NCBI RefSeq assembly: GCF_000407145.1
Contig: NZ_KE136472.1
Location: 62,001-126,000 of the forward strand
Length of the DNA: 64,000 nucleotides
Reading direction: 5' to 3'
DNA from: Enterococcus caccae ATCC BAA-1240
GTDB lineage: Bacteria; Bacillota; Bacilli; Lactobacillales; Enterococcaceae
Below, in pieces: positions 8,176-18,190 of this stretch; the first letter of the stretch is position 1, and every line of letters begins with the position of its first letter. Below the pieces are notes generated by a model. It was not told the origin of the DNA. It ran no database searches and was given only the letters and a program-made list of their open reading frames with translations. A program made the position numbers and the translations under genes.

Positions 8176-9657
8176 GTGTCAATTAGTCAAACTATTACTG
8201 ATTTTGTCACGTTGGCAATTCAAGCTGGCGGTTGGATGGAGTTGGACCGTCTTTATTTACAGAATCGTGTTCTCGCGATGATTGGTGAAGAATCTTTAGA
8301 TTCAGTTTCGCCAACAACAGTGACAAAAACATCGTTAGAATTACTAGATGAACTAGTCGATCGAGCGATAAAGAATAGCATTATTCAACAAGGGTCAGTT
8401 GATTTAGAGAGTTTTGAAGCACAATTAATGGATTTTTTAACACCACCGCCTTCAGTTGTTAATGCTTTATTTGCCCAACATTATGAAAAAGATCCAGCTG
8501 ATGCGACTGACTATTTCTATAAATTAAGTAAAGAAAATGATTATATTAAGACTCGAGCAATTGCTAAAAATATTGTTTTCTCAGCAGAAACAGAGTATGG
8601 TCCATTAGAAATTACGATCAATTTGTCAAGACAAGAAAAAGAACCAAAACAAATTGCTGCAGCGCACCAAGTAACGCAAGCAGATTATCCAAAGTGCGTG
8701 TTGTGTATGGAAAATGAGGGGTACAAAGGTCGGGCTAATTATCCAGCTAGAACGAATCATCGGGTTATTCGGATGAATTTAGATGGAGAGAGTTGGGGAT
8801 TTCAGTATTCACCATATGCTTATTATAATGAACATTCGATTATTTTATCTGAAGAGCATCGTCCCGTGATGATTTCTAAAGAGACATTTCGCCGATTGAC
8901 TAGGATCATTGAAGTATTGCCGCATTATTTTGTCGGTTCAAATGCGGACTTACCAATTGTAGGTGGTTCGATTTTAATGCATGATCATTATCAAGCTGGA
9001 CGGCATATTTTTCCAATGGAGAGAGCAGAGATTGAACATTATTTTGAATTGAATGATTTTCCGTTAATGAATGCAGGTCTTGTTAAATGGCCGATGTCTG
9101 TGATTAGATTGCAAAGTCCGAATTCAGAAGACTTAGTTGAAGCGGCCACATTGATTTTGGAGAAATGGCGAAACTATTCCGATGAGTCTGTCTCAATTCG
9201 AGCTTTCTCAGAGGATGGAACGCCACATCACACCATCACACCGATTGCTCGCCGCAAAGGTCAACTATTTGAACTAGACTTAGTATTGCGTGATAATAAT
9301 ACTTCTGCAGAGCATCCTGATGGCATTTTTCATCCTCATCCAGAGGTGCAACATATTATAAAGGAAAATATTGGACTGTTCGAAGTGATGGGATTAGCTG
9401 TATTGCCGCCTCGATTAAATGATGAGCTACAAGAAGTAGAAAAGTATGTTTTAGGGAAAGAAAATCGTATCGCTGATTACCATAAGGAATGGGCAAATCA
9501 AATGAAAAAAGACTATTCTCTTAAAGAAGGAAACGCAAAAGAAGTGATTCAACAAGAAGTAGGGAAAATATTTGCTCGCGTTTTAGCGGATGCTGGTGTT
9601 TATAAACGAACGGAAGAAGGTCACAAAGCGTTTAAACGATTTATTGACAGTCTATAA
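8176..9657 (+). CDS. galT: UDP-glucose--hexose-1-phosphate uridylyltransferase (type 2)
   Basis: Transfers UMP between UDP-glucose and galactose-1-phosphate in the Leloir pathway. At 493 residues it belongs to the long Firmicute type II GalT family, not the HPH-type enzyme of about 350 residues. Recognisable segments are SILMHDHYQAGRH in the middle and PHHTITPIARRKGQ in the C-terminal half. The start is GTG, with TTAGGAGGA 8 bases upstream. That ribosome site lies at the right end of repeat copy A1. With galK broken, its substrate galactose-1-P would have to come from another route. Confidence 0.93.
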   Translation: MSISQTITDFVTLAIQAGGWMELDRLYLQNRVLAMIGEESLDSVSPTTVTKTSLELLDELVDRAIKNSIIQQGSVDLESFEAQLMDFLTPPPSVVNALFAQHYEKDPADATDYFYKLSKENDYIKTRAIAKNIVFSAETEYGPLEITINLSRQEKEPKQIAAAHQVTQADYPKCVLCMENEGYKGRANYPARTNHRVIRMNLDGESWGFQYSPYAYYNEHSIILSEEHRPVMISKETFRRLTRIIEVLPHYFVGSNADLPIVGGSILMHDHYQAGRHIFPMERAEIEHYFELNDFPLMNAGLVKWPMSVIRLQSPNSEDLVEAATLILEKWRNYSDESVSIRAFSEDGTPHHTITPIARRKGQLFELDLVLRDNNTSAEHPDGIFHPHPEVQHIIKENIGLFEVMGLAVLPPRLNDELQEVEKYVLGKENRIADYHKEWANQMKKDYSLKEGNAKEVIQQEVGKIFARVLADAGVYKRTEEGHKAFKRFIDSL

Positions 9658-9674
9658 AGAAGGTAGGTGAATAG

Positions 9675-10684
<1,010 letters not shown>

Positions 10685-10687
<3 letters not shown>

Positions 10688-11698
10688 TTTGTACGCAATA
10701 ACAAAGACATTAATTGTATCATTAACACAGCTCTGAAGTGTGATGCGCTCGCCGCCACCTGTACCTACAGTAAGATCCCAGTAGTCAGTCCCTGTACCAA
10801 CCTCGATACCATAATCATCTAATTGGAGCAATGTGCGTACCGTATACGTTGTAGGTGTACCATTTGCATCTGTCACAACGATTTGACTACCTGCTCCTAA
10901 TGAAAAGACTGTAGAAAAAGCGCCAGGATTATGCCCGATAAAATGAGTATTTTGCCCATCATCGCCTGATTGGACAGCAGCCCCTCCCCATGTAGAGGCA
11001 ACACCGCTAGGATTTGAATCGATCACACTTTGTCCACTGCCTTGCCCACCGTTTTGATAAGGTATCGTTTGTCCGTTCATTGTAATCGTCATTGGTGAAA
11101 AATCTGTTGCTACAGCTGCTGTTGTTGTAACAGGCTGTGGGACATCAATAGGTGTTGTAGCAGGTTCAATTTCTGGTTGCTCAGCTTGTGGTGCAGTGGC
11201 AATAGGTTCGCTTTTTGGAATAATATGGAATATTCTATCCGCGCTACCTGTATTACCAGTAGCATCTGTTACTGAATAATGGATTGTTTGAGTACCTAAA
11301 ACAGATGTGTCCAACGGTTTATCCACTAATAAGTTTGCTGTCACATCTCCATCTTTATTATCAGTTGCCGTAACTTCCTCATAAATGTCGACCTGAGTGT
11401 TTTGTTCGATAGTTTCTTCAGGTGCAGTAATAGTTGGTGCAGTAGTATCTTTTGCAGTATTTGTGGCAACTATCTGTTCCTTTTTTTGTTTGTTTTTTGC
11501 TGTGGTTATTATTTTTTTGGACTCTTTGCCAGTTGGAACATTTTTTACTAAGATAACTTTTGCTTTTTTTGGTTCATCATTCAAGCTGTTTGCACGACTG
11601 TAAGTATCGGTGAAAATATAACCACCGATAAACAATAGAATACCTAAAATACCAATAAAACCAGCAATAATCGTGTGTTTAATTGTGTTTTTTTTCAT
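10685..11698 (-). CDS. Membrane-anchored sortase-fold protein with Ig-like domain
   Basis: A 337-residue protein. One N-terminal transmembrane helix (about residues 8-30) is followed by a Lys/Thr-rich linker. Next comes an Ig-like DUF5011-type domain (TAPTITAPEETIEQN to DATGNTGSADR), a Pro/Thr-rich linker and a C-terminal sortase fold. The fold carries His256 in FIGHNPGAFS and Cys324 in TLQSC, the expected catalytic pair. The Arg normally found on the strand after the Cys is not visible; that strand reads TINVFVIAYK. It could be an unusual sortase or an inactive relative. The start at 11698 is fixed by GGGAGGG upstream. It is divergent from an Mga-type regulator. Confidence 0.75.
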
Positions 11699-11867
11699 GT
11701 AGAATCCCTCCCAAATTGTGGTGAGATTTTCCATTTATCGATAAATTTTAAATCCGCGCTTTTATATTTTTATAATAAGACCCAACTTTAAATAAACCAA
11801 TTGAGTTGCGTTTTCGTTTAATTCAAAAACAACGATAAAGATGCTATAATTATTGTTAAATAAGGAT

Positions 11868-11907
11868 TTCTTCAAAAATTTCTCAACTATTGGAAATTTT
11901 TGAAGAA
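11868..11907. promoter_or_regulatory. 14-bp inverted repeat in the leader of the Mga-type regulator
   Basis: TTCTTCAAAAATTT (11868-11881) and AAATTTTTGAAGAA (11894-11907) are perfect inverted copies around a 12-base spacer. They lie between a TATAAT hexamer at 11845-11850 and the ribosome site of the next gene. It could be an operator or an RNA hairpin. Confidence 0.5.
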
Positions 11908-11937
11908 CTTAATAGAAAGTAAGAAAGAGGAGATAAA

Positions 11938-13431
11938 ATGGAACGATTGTTATCGCCGTCGATGCATCGGAGAGTACTGTTGTTGAACTTATTAAACGGT
12001 CCGAACAGCTGGATTACCTCTGATTATTTAGCTGAAAGTATTGATTGCTCGAAAAAAACGATCATGTTGGATTGTCAGTACATAGAGGATCGTTGGTCAG
12101 ATTATTTGACGATAGAAACATCCAGAAAACATGGAATTCGTTTGATTGCCTCGCCGCATAAGTCGATTTATGAAATTTATATTGAAATTATGAAAGAATC
12201 AAATGCTTTTACTTTGTTAGAATCAATTTTTTTTGAACCAATGCAACCTGCATCTTTTTGGGAAAAGAAATTATTTTTAAGCAATTCTAGTTTGTATCGG
12301 TTGTCTAATTTAATCAGTTCTGCTTTAAAAGACCGCAATATTCAAATGAGCCGTTCCCCATATTTTGTTCATGGTAAAGATGAGCGCCAAGTTCGTTATT
12401 TCTTTACAAGCTATTTTATAGAAGTGTATGGAATTCGTGATTGGCCATTTCATTTAGATCGTGAAAAAGTATTCAATCTTTCCAATAAAATCAACAAAAA
12501 ATTTGATTTAGAGTTAAATGATAGTCAAATCGTTCATTTAGCTTATTCAATTGCAGTCACAATTATTAGAGAACGACAAGGTTTTTTAATTCAGAAACGA
12601 AAAGATCCCATCAATAGTTTTGTTAAAATGACAATTGATGTTAGAAAATACCAAGCGGATGTAGAAGAGATTGCTGAGCCATTAAACGTAGTTCTACCTG
12701 ATAATTGGTATGAAGATTTTTGTTATTCCATTTTTTGGTGGGACTTTGGTTGGGACAATGAACAAGAGAAAATAAATGTTATTCACCAAGCTGAAAATTT
12801 GGTGACAACCATTAAAGATGCGCTTTCTATTTCCATTTCAGAACAAAGTAAAGTCAGCATTGTCCGTTTGATTGAATACATCTATGCAAAACACAAGATG
12901 TTTCCTTATAAAAAATTTATGGTTTACGATCGTTACTTATATTCTAGCAGGGCGATCAAACAGAATTTTATTGTTTTTACGGCAGTGGCTACTAAAGCAC
13001 TTAGTGTGTTGGAGACGAAGATGAAGTTTCCTTGGAAAACAATGTATTTAGATGGAATCCTTCATGAAATGGCGATTCGCTGGCAAGATCTTAGTAGACT
13101 TACAGAAGAAATGAGGCATCAATTATCTGTTTTGGTTCTAAGCGATTTAGGGAAAGAGCACGCTCAATTGCTTAGCTCAGTTTTAAAAGAAAACTTCCAA
13201 AACAAGATTAAACTTTCTGTTCAGGAGAGTCATTTTTATGAACAGTTAGTGAATAGCTCCGATCAAAAGTATGATTTGTATGTCTCAAATTATGCAGTTG
13301 AAACAGTAGATGAAAAAATGAATATGATCGTAGAAGATATACCGTCGTTTAAAAATATTACAGATCTACGAAAATATATTGAAAAAAGACGGTTAGTCCT
13401 ACCGAAAGATATTGCCTATTTAAATGCTTGA
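11938..13431 (+). CDS. Mga/AtxA-type helix-turn-helix regulator
   Basis: A 497-residue transcriptional regulator of the Mga family, which often controls surface proteins and virulence genes in Gram-positive cocci. The N-terminus (residues 1-60) has two winged-helix-like segments, including WITSDYLAESIDCSKKTIMLD, split here as SDYLAES and CSKKTIMLD. A long helical middle and an EIIB-like tail fit the Mga layout with central PRD-like domains. AAGAGGAG precedes the ATG. It is divergent from the sortase-fold gene, a plausible target. No paralogue is adjacent. Confidence 0.8.
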   Translation: MERLLSPSMHRRVLLLNLLNGPNSWITSDYLAESIDCSKKTIMLDCQYIEDRWSDYLTIETSRKHGIRLIASPHKSIYEIYIEIMKESNAFTLLESIFFEPMQPASFWEKKLFLSNSSLYRLSNLISSALKDRNIQMSRSPYFVHGKDERQVRYFFTSYFIEVYGIRDWPFHLDREKVFNLSNKINKKFDLELNDSQIVHLAYSIAVTIIRERQGFLIQKRKDPINSFVKMTIDVRKYQADVEEIAEPLNVVLPDNWYEDFCYSIFWWDFGWDNEQEKINVIHQAENLVTTIKDALSISISEQSKVSIVRLIEYIYAKHKMFPYKKFMVYDRYLYSSRAIKQNFIVFTAVATKALSVLETKMKFPWKTMYLDGILHEMAIRWQDLSRLTEEMRHQLSVLVLSDLGKEHAQLLSSVLKENFQNKIKLSVQESHFYEQLVNSSDQKYDLYVSNYAVETVDEKMNMIVEDIPSFKNITDLRKYIEKRRLVLPKDIAYLNA

Positions 13432-13487
13432 ATCGTTATTTTAATTACTTGATCAAACTTATTATTTTTTTGAAATTAAAATAAAGA

Positions 13488-13517
13488 TTGTCATTTAATA
13501 AATAAAAATGCTATACT
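13488..13517 (+). promoter_or_regulatory. Promoter of the YiaAB gene
   Basis: TTGTCA (13488-13493) and TATACT (13512-13517) with an 18-base spacer. An AT-rich dyad (AAAATAATA/TATTATTATTTT, about 13518-13539) follows directly and could be an operator. Confidence 0.55.
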
Positions 13518-13552
13518 AAAATAATAGTATTATTATTTTAAAGGAGAGAATT

Positions 13553-13831
13553 ATGAAAAAGAAAGCGTACAGAAACACACCTGCATTTGTCTTTCTAAGT
13601 TGGGGATCATTTGCCTTTTTTGTGGCATTGATGTTGATTGGTTTATATACTTTAAAAGAACCATTGATGGTTAAAGGATATTATTTGATGGGATCAGTGG
13701 GATTGATTTCTTCCTCGTTTACACTGTCAAAAGTGATTAGAGATAATCAAGAAGATGAAGAACGTTATAACCAAATGTTCCGTGCGATGGACGGTCCAGC
13801 TAAAAATGAAGAAATAGATACACATATTTAA
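13553..13831 (+). CDS. YiaA/YiaB two-helix membrane protein
   Basis: A 92-residue inner-membrane protein with two transmembrane helices (about residues 11-33 and 42-60) and a charged C-terminal tail. The FVFLSWGSFAFF and LIGLYTL segments and the helix-turn-helix arrangement match the YiaAB two-helix family, whose function is unknown. AAAGGAGAG lies 6 bases before the ATG. It has its own promoter and is followed by a terminator, so it is a single-gene unit. Confidence 0.85.
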   Translation: MKKKAYRNTPAFVFLSWGSFAFFVALMLIGLYTLKEPLMVKGYYLMGSVGLISSSFTLSKVIRDNQEDEERYNQMFRAMDGPAKNEEIDTHI

Positions 13832-13840
13832 TGTGTTTTA

Positions 13841-13913
13841 GAAACATACTGAGATTAGAAAAGGGAAACGTATCGAAAGATGAGTTTTTTCTATAATCTT
13901 AGTATGTTTTTTT
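13841..13913 (+). terminator. Terminator after the YiaAB gene
   Basis: GAAACATACTGAGATTAGAA pairs imperfectly with TTCTATAATCTTAGTATGTTT and a T-run follows. The loop is long, but the stem is more than 15 bp. Confidence 0.7.
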
Positions 13914-14006
13914 GAAAGTTTTTTAATGAGTTTGCTTTTTTTAATGCCTTATCCATAAAAATCACGTATAATAGTAGATAGTGAAAATTCGAGGGAGGGG
14001 TAAAGT

Positions 14007-15761
14007 ATGGCTTATCAAGCTTTGTATCGTGTCTGGCGTTCACAGCGTTTTGATGACGTTGTTGGACAAAAAGCAATTACGCAGACGTTAAAAAATGCGA
14101 TCATCCAAAAGAAAACCTCGCATGCCTATTTGTTTACTGGCCCAAGGGGAACTGGTAAGACGAGTGCGGCGAAAATTTTTGCTAAAGCGATCAACTGTAA
14201 ACATAGTGTGGATGGGGAACCATGTAATCAATGTGAAACCTGCGTTGCGATCACTGAAGGACGCTTGAATGATGTGATCGAGATCGATGCGGCGAGTAAT
14301 AATGGTGTTGAAGAAATTCGTGATATCCGTGATAAAGCAAAGTATGCACCAACACAAGCTGAGTATAAAGTCTATATCATTGATGAAGTACATATGTTGT
14401 CAACAGGGGCTTTTAATGCATTGCTGAAAACGTTGGAAGAGCCACCGCAAAATGTTATTTTTATCTTAGCGACAACTGAACCTCATAAGATTCCATTAAC
14501 AATCATCTCAAGAACGCAGCGTTTTGACTTTAAACGTATCAGTACACAAGATATCGTGGATCATTTAGGATATATTTTAAAACAAATCGATGTTGAGTTT
14601 GAAGAGCAAGCGTTATATGTTATTGGGCGAGCAGCAGAAGGTGGAATGCGAGATGCCTTGAGTATTTTAGATCAGACGATTTCATTTAGCGATGAAAAAA
14701 TCACATTGCAAGATGCCATGCAAGTCACCGGTAGTTTAACGTATGAAATGATGGATCAATATATTTCGAGTTGTGTAACAGGTGATGTGGAGCAAGCTTT
14801 GGAAATACTGGAATCGATTCTCAGTTCAGGCAAAGAAGCAAGACGATTTTTAGAGGATCTATTATTATATTGCCGTGACCTACTAATGTTTCAACAGGCA
14901 CCTAATTTGCTAGCAGAAAAAGTTGGTAATCTGACTGAGAACTTCAAAGGTTTGGCAGGCCAGACCGCTGCTGATAAAATCTATCAAATGATTCAAATTT
15001 TAAGTGATACTCAAAATGATATCCGTTTTACAAATAATGCGAATATTTATCTTGAGGTAGCCACAGTTAAATTGGCAAAATCTGTTAGAAAACCAGTCGA
15101 AATTTCAACTGAGGTACAACCTATAGCAACAGTCGAAATTGCTGATTTACAACAACAGATCGAACAATTGCAAAAAGAATTAACTGAATTGAAAAAACAT
15201 GGTGTTACGGCTAAAGAAGCTGAACCTGTCAAAGTAACACGAGCAACTAGCAGTAAAAATGCTCTGCGAATTCCGACAGAATTAGTCTATAAAGTACTGA
15301 ATGAAGCAACTAAAGAACATTTATTAAACGTTAAAAATGTTTGGGAAGATTTATTACAAATGATGTCTGTGACCCAAAGAGCTATGCTGAAAGCCAGTGA
15401 GCCGGTTGCCGCAGGTCCAAATGGGTTGGTAATTGCATTTGAGTATGAAATTGTCTGTGGTCGGGCTATGGAAGATGAAGAAATGCAGTTAGCTGTTCAT
15501 AATAATTTAAGCCGTTTGGTGAATAATTATGCGCCTGACATGGTTTGTATAACCAAAGAAAGTTGGCCGAAGCTACGCCAGTCATTTATCAGCCAAAATA
15601 AAGAACCAGCAGAAGATCAACCAAACGAAGACCAATCTGTTTCAAGTCAAGAGAATCATTTATTAGCTGATGAAGAACCAGCAGAAGAAGTCAATAACCA
15701 AGTAGTAGACGAAGCGATCGCAATGTTTGGCGAAGCGCTTGTTGAAGTAATAAACGATTAA
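14007..15761 (+). CDS. dnaX: DNA polymerase III subunits gamma/tau
   Basis: The clamp-loader ATPase of the replisome. The 584 residues begin MAYQALYRVWRSQRFDD, the typical DnaX start. The AAA+ Walker A is GPRGTGKTS. The zinc module Cys residues lie in CKHSVDGEPCNQCETC. Walker B reads IIDEVHMLS and sensor 1 is ATTEPHKIP. The C-terminal third, with a Gln/Glu-rich coiled coil and an acidic tail, is the tau-specific region. GGGAGGGG lies 8 bases before the ATG. ebfC follows 15 bases after the stop. Confidence 0.96.
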   Translation: MAYQALYRVWRSQRFDDVVGQKAITQTLKNAIIQKKTSHAYLFTGPRGTGKTSAAKIFAKAINCKHSVDGEPCNQCETCVAITEGRLNDVIEIDAASNNGVEEIRDIRDKAKYAPTQAEYKVYIIDEVHMLSTGAFNALLKTLEEPPQNVIFILATTEPHKIPLTIISRTQRFDFKRISTQDIVDHLGYILKQIDVEFEEQALYVIGRAAEGGMRDALSILDQTISFSDEKITLQDAMQVTGSLTYEMMDQYISSCVTGDVEQALEILESILSSGKEARRFLEDLLLYCRDLLMFQQAPNLLAEKVGNLTENFKGLAGQTAADKIYQMIQILSDTQNDIRFTNNANIYLEVATVKLAKSVRKPVEISTEVQPIATVEIADLQQQIEQLQKELTELKKHGVTAKEAEPVKVTRATSSKNALRIPTELVYKVLNEATKEHLLNVKNVWEDLLQMMSVTQRAMLKASEPVAAGPNGLVIAFEYEIVCGRAMEDEEMQLAVHNNLSRLVNNYAPDMVCITKESWPKLRQSFISQNKEPAEDQPNEDQSVSSQENHLLADEEPAEEVNNQVVDEAIAMFGEALVEVIND

Positions 15762-15776
15762 GAGGAGACGATAGTT

Positions 15777-16091
15777 ATGATGCGAGGCATGGGAAATATG
15801 CAAGGGATGATGAAACAAGTCCAAAAAATGCAAAAAGATATGGAAAAAGCACAAGCAGAATTAAACGTAAGAGAATTTGTAGGAGCTTCAACGAATGATT
15901 TAGTTACAGCGACATTCACTGGCGACCGCAAAATGAAAGATATCGCTATTAAAGAAGATGTTGTTGATCCAGAAGATGTAGAAATGTTACAAGACTTAGT
16001 AATCATGGCTGTAAACGATGCATTAACAAAAGTTGAGAAAGAAACAGAAGCAACAATGGGTAAATATGCTAAAGGTATGCCAGGGTTCTAA
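15777..16091 (+). CDS. Nucleoid-associated protein, YbaB/EbfC family
   Basis: A small DNA-binding protein (104 residues) that forms dimers and coats the nucleoid. It starts with a Met/Gly-rich segment, then the helix [14 protein letters not shown] and the family motif [19 protein letters not shown] at 15761-15768 serves the ATG at 15777; a second ATG follows immediately at 15780. It is co-transcribed with dnaX. In related bacteria recR comes next, but here a terminator and a family B repeat intervene. Confidence 0.94.
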   Translation: MMRGMGNMQGMMKQVQKMQKDMEKAQAELNVREFVGASTNDLVTATFTGDRKMKDIAIKEDVVDPEDVEMLQDLVIMAVNDALTKVEKETEATMGKYAKGMPGF

Positions 16092-16134
16092 TCAAGGTAT
16101 ACTTCCAACGTAAACATCTAGATCGGATAAAATG

Positions 16135-16182
16135 AAAAGCCAAAAGATAAATGAAAAAGCATTTATCCTTTGGCTTTTTGTT
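16135..16182 (+). terminator. Terminator of dnaX-ebfC
   Basis: AAAAGCCAAAAGATAAAT (16135-16152) pairs with ATTTATCCTTTGGCTTTT (16161-16178) around an 8-base loop, and T-rich sequence follows. This is a strong intrinsic terminator, so recR is unlikely to be read from the dnaX promoter. Confidence 0.85.
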
Positions 16183-16287
16183 GCTTTCTATAGTAATCAG
16201 ACGTAATGATTCATTTAACCTCGATGAATCAAGCGTTAATAGAGCATCAATACCAATAACATACAATCAAAATTTGTTAGATGCCTA

Positions 16288-16495
16288 GGATGGGACAGAA
16301 GCGTTTAAGCCCGAGAACCAAGTAGGTACTGTGCCACAATGTTTATCTGCGACGAGCGAGAAAGCATCAATTCGTTGCTCGTTGTGTTTTACAGCAATTT
16401 CAGCTTATTTCTAAAGGGATTGCTTCTGCTTCCACCGTTTATTCGCATTTAGGGTGTGAAACAAAGGTGATTGTTCATCCTTGTTTTTTTGAGGT
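16288..16495 (+). repeat. Family B repeat, copy B1
   Basis: An element of about 205 bp in the 595-base gap between ebfC and recR. It opens with GATGGGACAGAAGCG. It contains TTGTGTTTTACAGCAATTTC at 16384-16403, shared exactly with B2 and B4. It ends in the type-1 hairpin (GGTGTGAAACAAAGG..CCTTGTTTTTTT), shared with B3. The rest of this gap shows only the dnaX-ebfC terminator and the recR promoter. Confidence 0.8.
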
Positions 16496-16603
16496 ACCAA
16501 AGTGTAAGAAAAAATGTCGTAAAGTTTTTATTTTTATTTGAACGGAGACAGAACATATAGAAGCAAAGAAAAGTTATTATTCTGTAAAAACACTTATAAA
16601 AAA

Positions 16604-16612
16604 TGGTATAAT
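16604..16612 (+). promoter_or_regulatory. recR: Extended -10 promoter of recR
   Basis: TGGTATAAT is an extended -10 element about 75 bases upstream of the recR start. The -35 region (around GTAAAA) is weak. It gives recR its own transcript downstream of repeat B1. Confidence 0.55.
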
Positions 16613-16686
16613 ACATGTTAGCTCTACAATGAATACATAATTTACAACCAATCGTCCATCGTTTGTGTTTGAAAGGATTTGTTGAA

Positions 16687-17283
16687 ATGCATTACCCAGA
16701 ACCCATAGCCAAATTAGTCGAAAGTTATATGAAATTACCAGGTATCGGTCAAAAAACAGCTGTACGTTTGGCTTTTTATACACTTGATATGAAAGAAGAA
16801 GATGTGAATGCTTTTGCAAAATCTTTGATCAGTGTAAAACGTGATCTGCATTTTTGCAGTATCTGTGGAAATATTACAGAAGAAGATCCATGTGAAATTT
16901 GTCAAGATAAGAGCAGAGACCGCAGTATTATTTTAGTTGTAGAAGAATCTAAAGATGTGATGGCAATGGAAAAAATGCGTGAATATCACGGTCTCTATCA
17001 TGTACTTCATGGTGTGTTATCGCCAATGGAAGGAACAGGACCAGAGGATATCAATATTGCATCATTGATCCAACGTCTCCACGACGATGAGGTCAAAGAA
17101 GTGATTATTGCTACAAATGCTACGACAGAAGGTGAAGCTACCGCGATGTATCTTTCTCGTCTGATTAAACCAGCGGGAATTGTAGTGACAAGATTAGCTC
17201 ATGGCTTGTCAGTCGGTAGTGATATCGAGTATGCAGATGAGGTTACTTTATTAAAAGCTGTAGAGGGACGCAGGGAACTTTAA
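16687..17283 (+). CDS. recR: Recombination mediator RecR
   Basis: Works with RecF and RecO to load RecA on gapped DNA. The protein has 198 residues, the standard length. The helix-hairpin-helix is [13 protein letters not shown], the four-Cys zinc finger is [16 protein letters not shown], and the Toprim domain ([11 protein letters not shown] and the acidic segment) follows. The frame is open upstream from 16663, but GAAAGGA at 16670-16676 and the canonical [10 protein letters not shown] start place the ATG at 16687. It is separated from ebfC by a terminator and repeat B1. Confidence 0.95.
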   Translation: MHYPEPIAKLVESYMKLPGIGQKTAVRLAFYTLDMKEEDVNAFAKSLISVKRDLHFCSICGNITEEDPCEICQDKSRDRSIILVVEESKDVMAMEKMREYHGLYHVLHGVLSPMEGTGPEDINIASLIQRLHDDEVKEVIIATNATTEGEATAMYLSRLIKPAGIVVTRLAHGLSVGSDIEYADEVTLLKAVEGRREL

Positions 17284-17299
17284 GATATAAACAAAAATG

Positions 17300-17520
17300 A
17301 GAATGGATAGAAGTGTTTAATCCCGAGAACCACGTAGGTACTGTGTGCCACAATGTTTATCTGCGACGAGCCTTTAGCGAGAAAGCATCAACTCGTTCCT
17401 CGTTGTGTTTTACAGCAATTTCAGCATATTTCTGAAGGGATTGCTTTTGCTCCTACCGTTTATCAGGATTCCATGTGAGTGGGATATGACTCGAAGAGTT
17501 ATGTCCCACTCGCATTTTTT
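17300..17520 (+). repeat. Family B repeat, copy B2
   Basis: The longest copy (about 220 bp), between the convergent recR and O-methyltransferase genes. It shares TAGGTACTGTG, CACAATGTTTATCTGCGACG and TTGTGTTTTACAGCAATTTC (17403-17422) with B1. It ends in the type-2 hairpin at about 17476-17512. Confidence 0.8.
17476..17520. terminator. Terminator hairpin at the end of repeat B2
   Basis: GAGTGGGATATGACTC and GAGTTATGTCCCACTC form a 16-bp stem around GAA and are followed by GCATTTTTT. It serves recR on the + strand and possibly the convergent methyltransferase gene. Confidence 0.75.
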
Positions 17521-18190
17521 ATTCTACAATACTAATGGTAAAACCATCATATCCTTTTACGCCAACTGTCTCTATAGCTGTCGAAGTCAGTTTAGGGGAT
17601 GCAGCTAAATCGTCTATAAAAGATCGAACCCCTAAAACTCTATTGTCAGTACTATTTGGATCAATGACTGTACCATCACGTACCACATTATCACCAATAA
17701 TAATAGTTCCAGAGCGAGCAAGTTGTAAGGCATAATCTAAATAAACGGAGTTACTTTCTTTATCTGCATCAATAAAAATCAAATCAAAAGGTGGTGTCTG
17801 ATCACGCACCATATTTTCTAAGCTATCAGCAGCGGGGCCAACTAAAATTGTCGTTTTATTAGAAACTCCAGCTAGGGATAGATTTTCTGAAGCAACTTCA
17901 GCATGTTTCTTATCGAATTCAAGTGAAATAACTTCTCCATCTTTATCCAGTGCTTTAGCAAACCAGAGTGTACTATAACCACCTAATGTCCCGATTTCTA
18001 AAATTCGTTTGGCACCTTTGATTTTTGCAAGAAGATAAAGAAATTTACCTTGAGAAGGAGAAACATCGTGAGGTGGTAATTGATGTTTTTGGTTATTCGC
18101 TAGGATCTGATCAAAAATTGGGTCTTTTTCTATTAACTTTTCAATAAAATAATCATCAACTGCAGTAAAGACTTTTTCCAAATGACTCAC
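17519..18190 (-). CDS. Class I SAM O-methyltransferase (Methyltransf_3)
   Basis: A 223-residue cytosolic methyltransferase of the caffeoyl-CoA/catechol O-methyltransferase-like family. The SAM site is ILEIGTLGGYSTLWFA, with the acidic residue in ISLEFDKKHAEVA. The metal-binding segment FDLIFIDADKESN and the later GDNVVRDG match metal-dependent members. The substrate is unknown. It is a stand-alone minus-strand gene. A distant paralogue lies at 53682-54362, and only that one resembles the tRNA hydroxyuridine enzyme TrmR. Confidence 0.85.
   Translation of the reverse strand: MSHLEKVFTAVDDYFIEKLIEKDPIFDQILANNQKHQLPPHDVSPSQGKFLYLLAKIKGAKRILEIGTLGGYSTLWFAKALDKDGEVISLEFDKKHAEVASENLSLAGVSNKTTILVGPAADSLENMVRDQTPPFDLIFIDADKESNSVYLDYALQLARSGTIIIGDNVVRDGTVIDPNSTDNRVLGVRSFIDDLAASPKLTSTAIETVGVKGYDGFTISIVE

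Noticed and set aside
13518-13539. The AT-rich dyad before the YiaAB gene as a Fur or PerR box.
   Set aside because: It consists of A/T repeats with poor agreement to either consensus; kept only as a note on the promoter.
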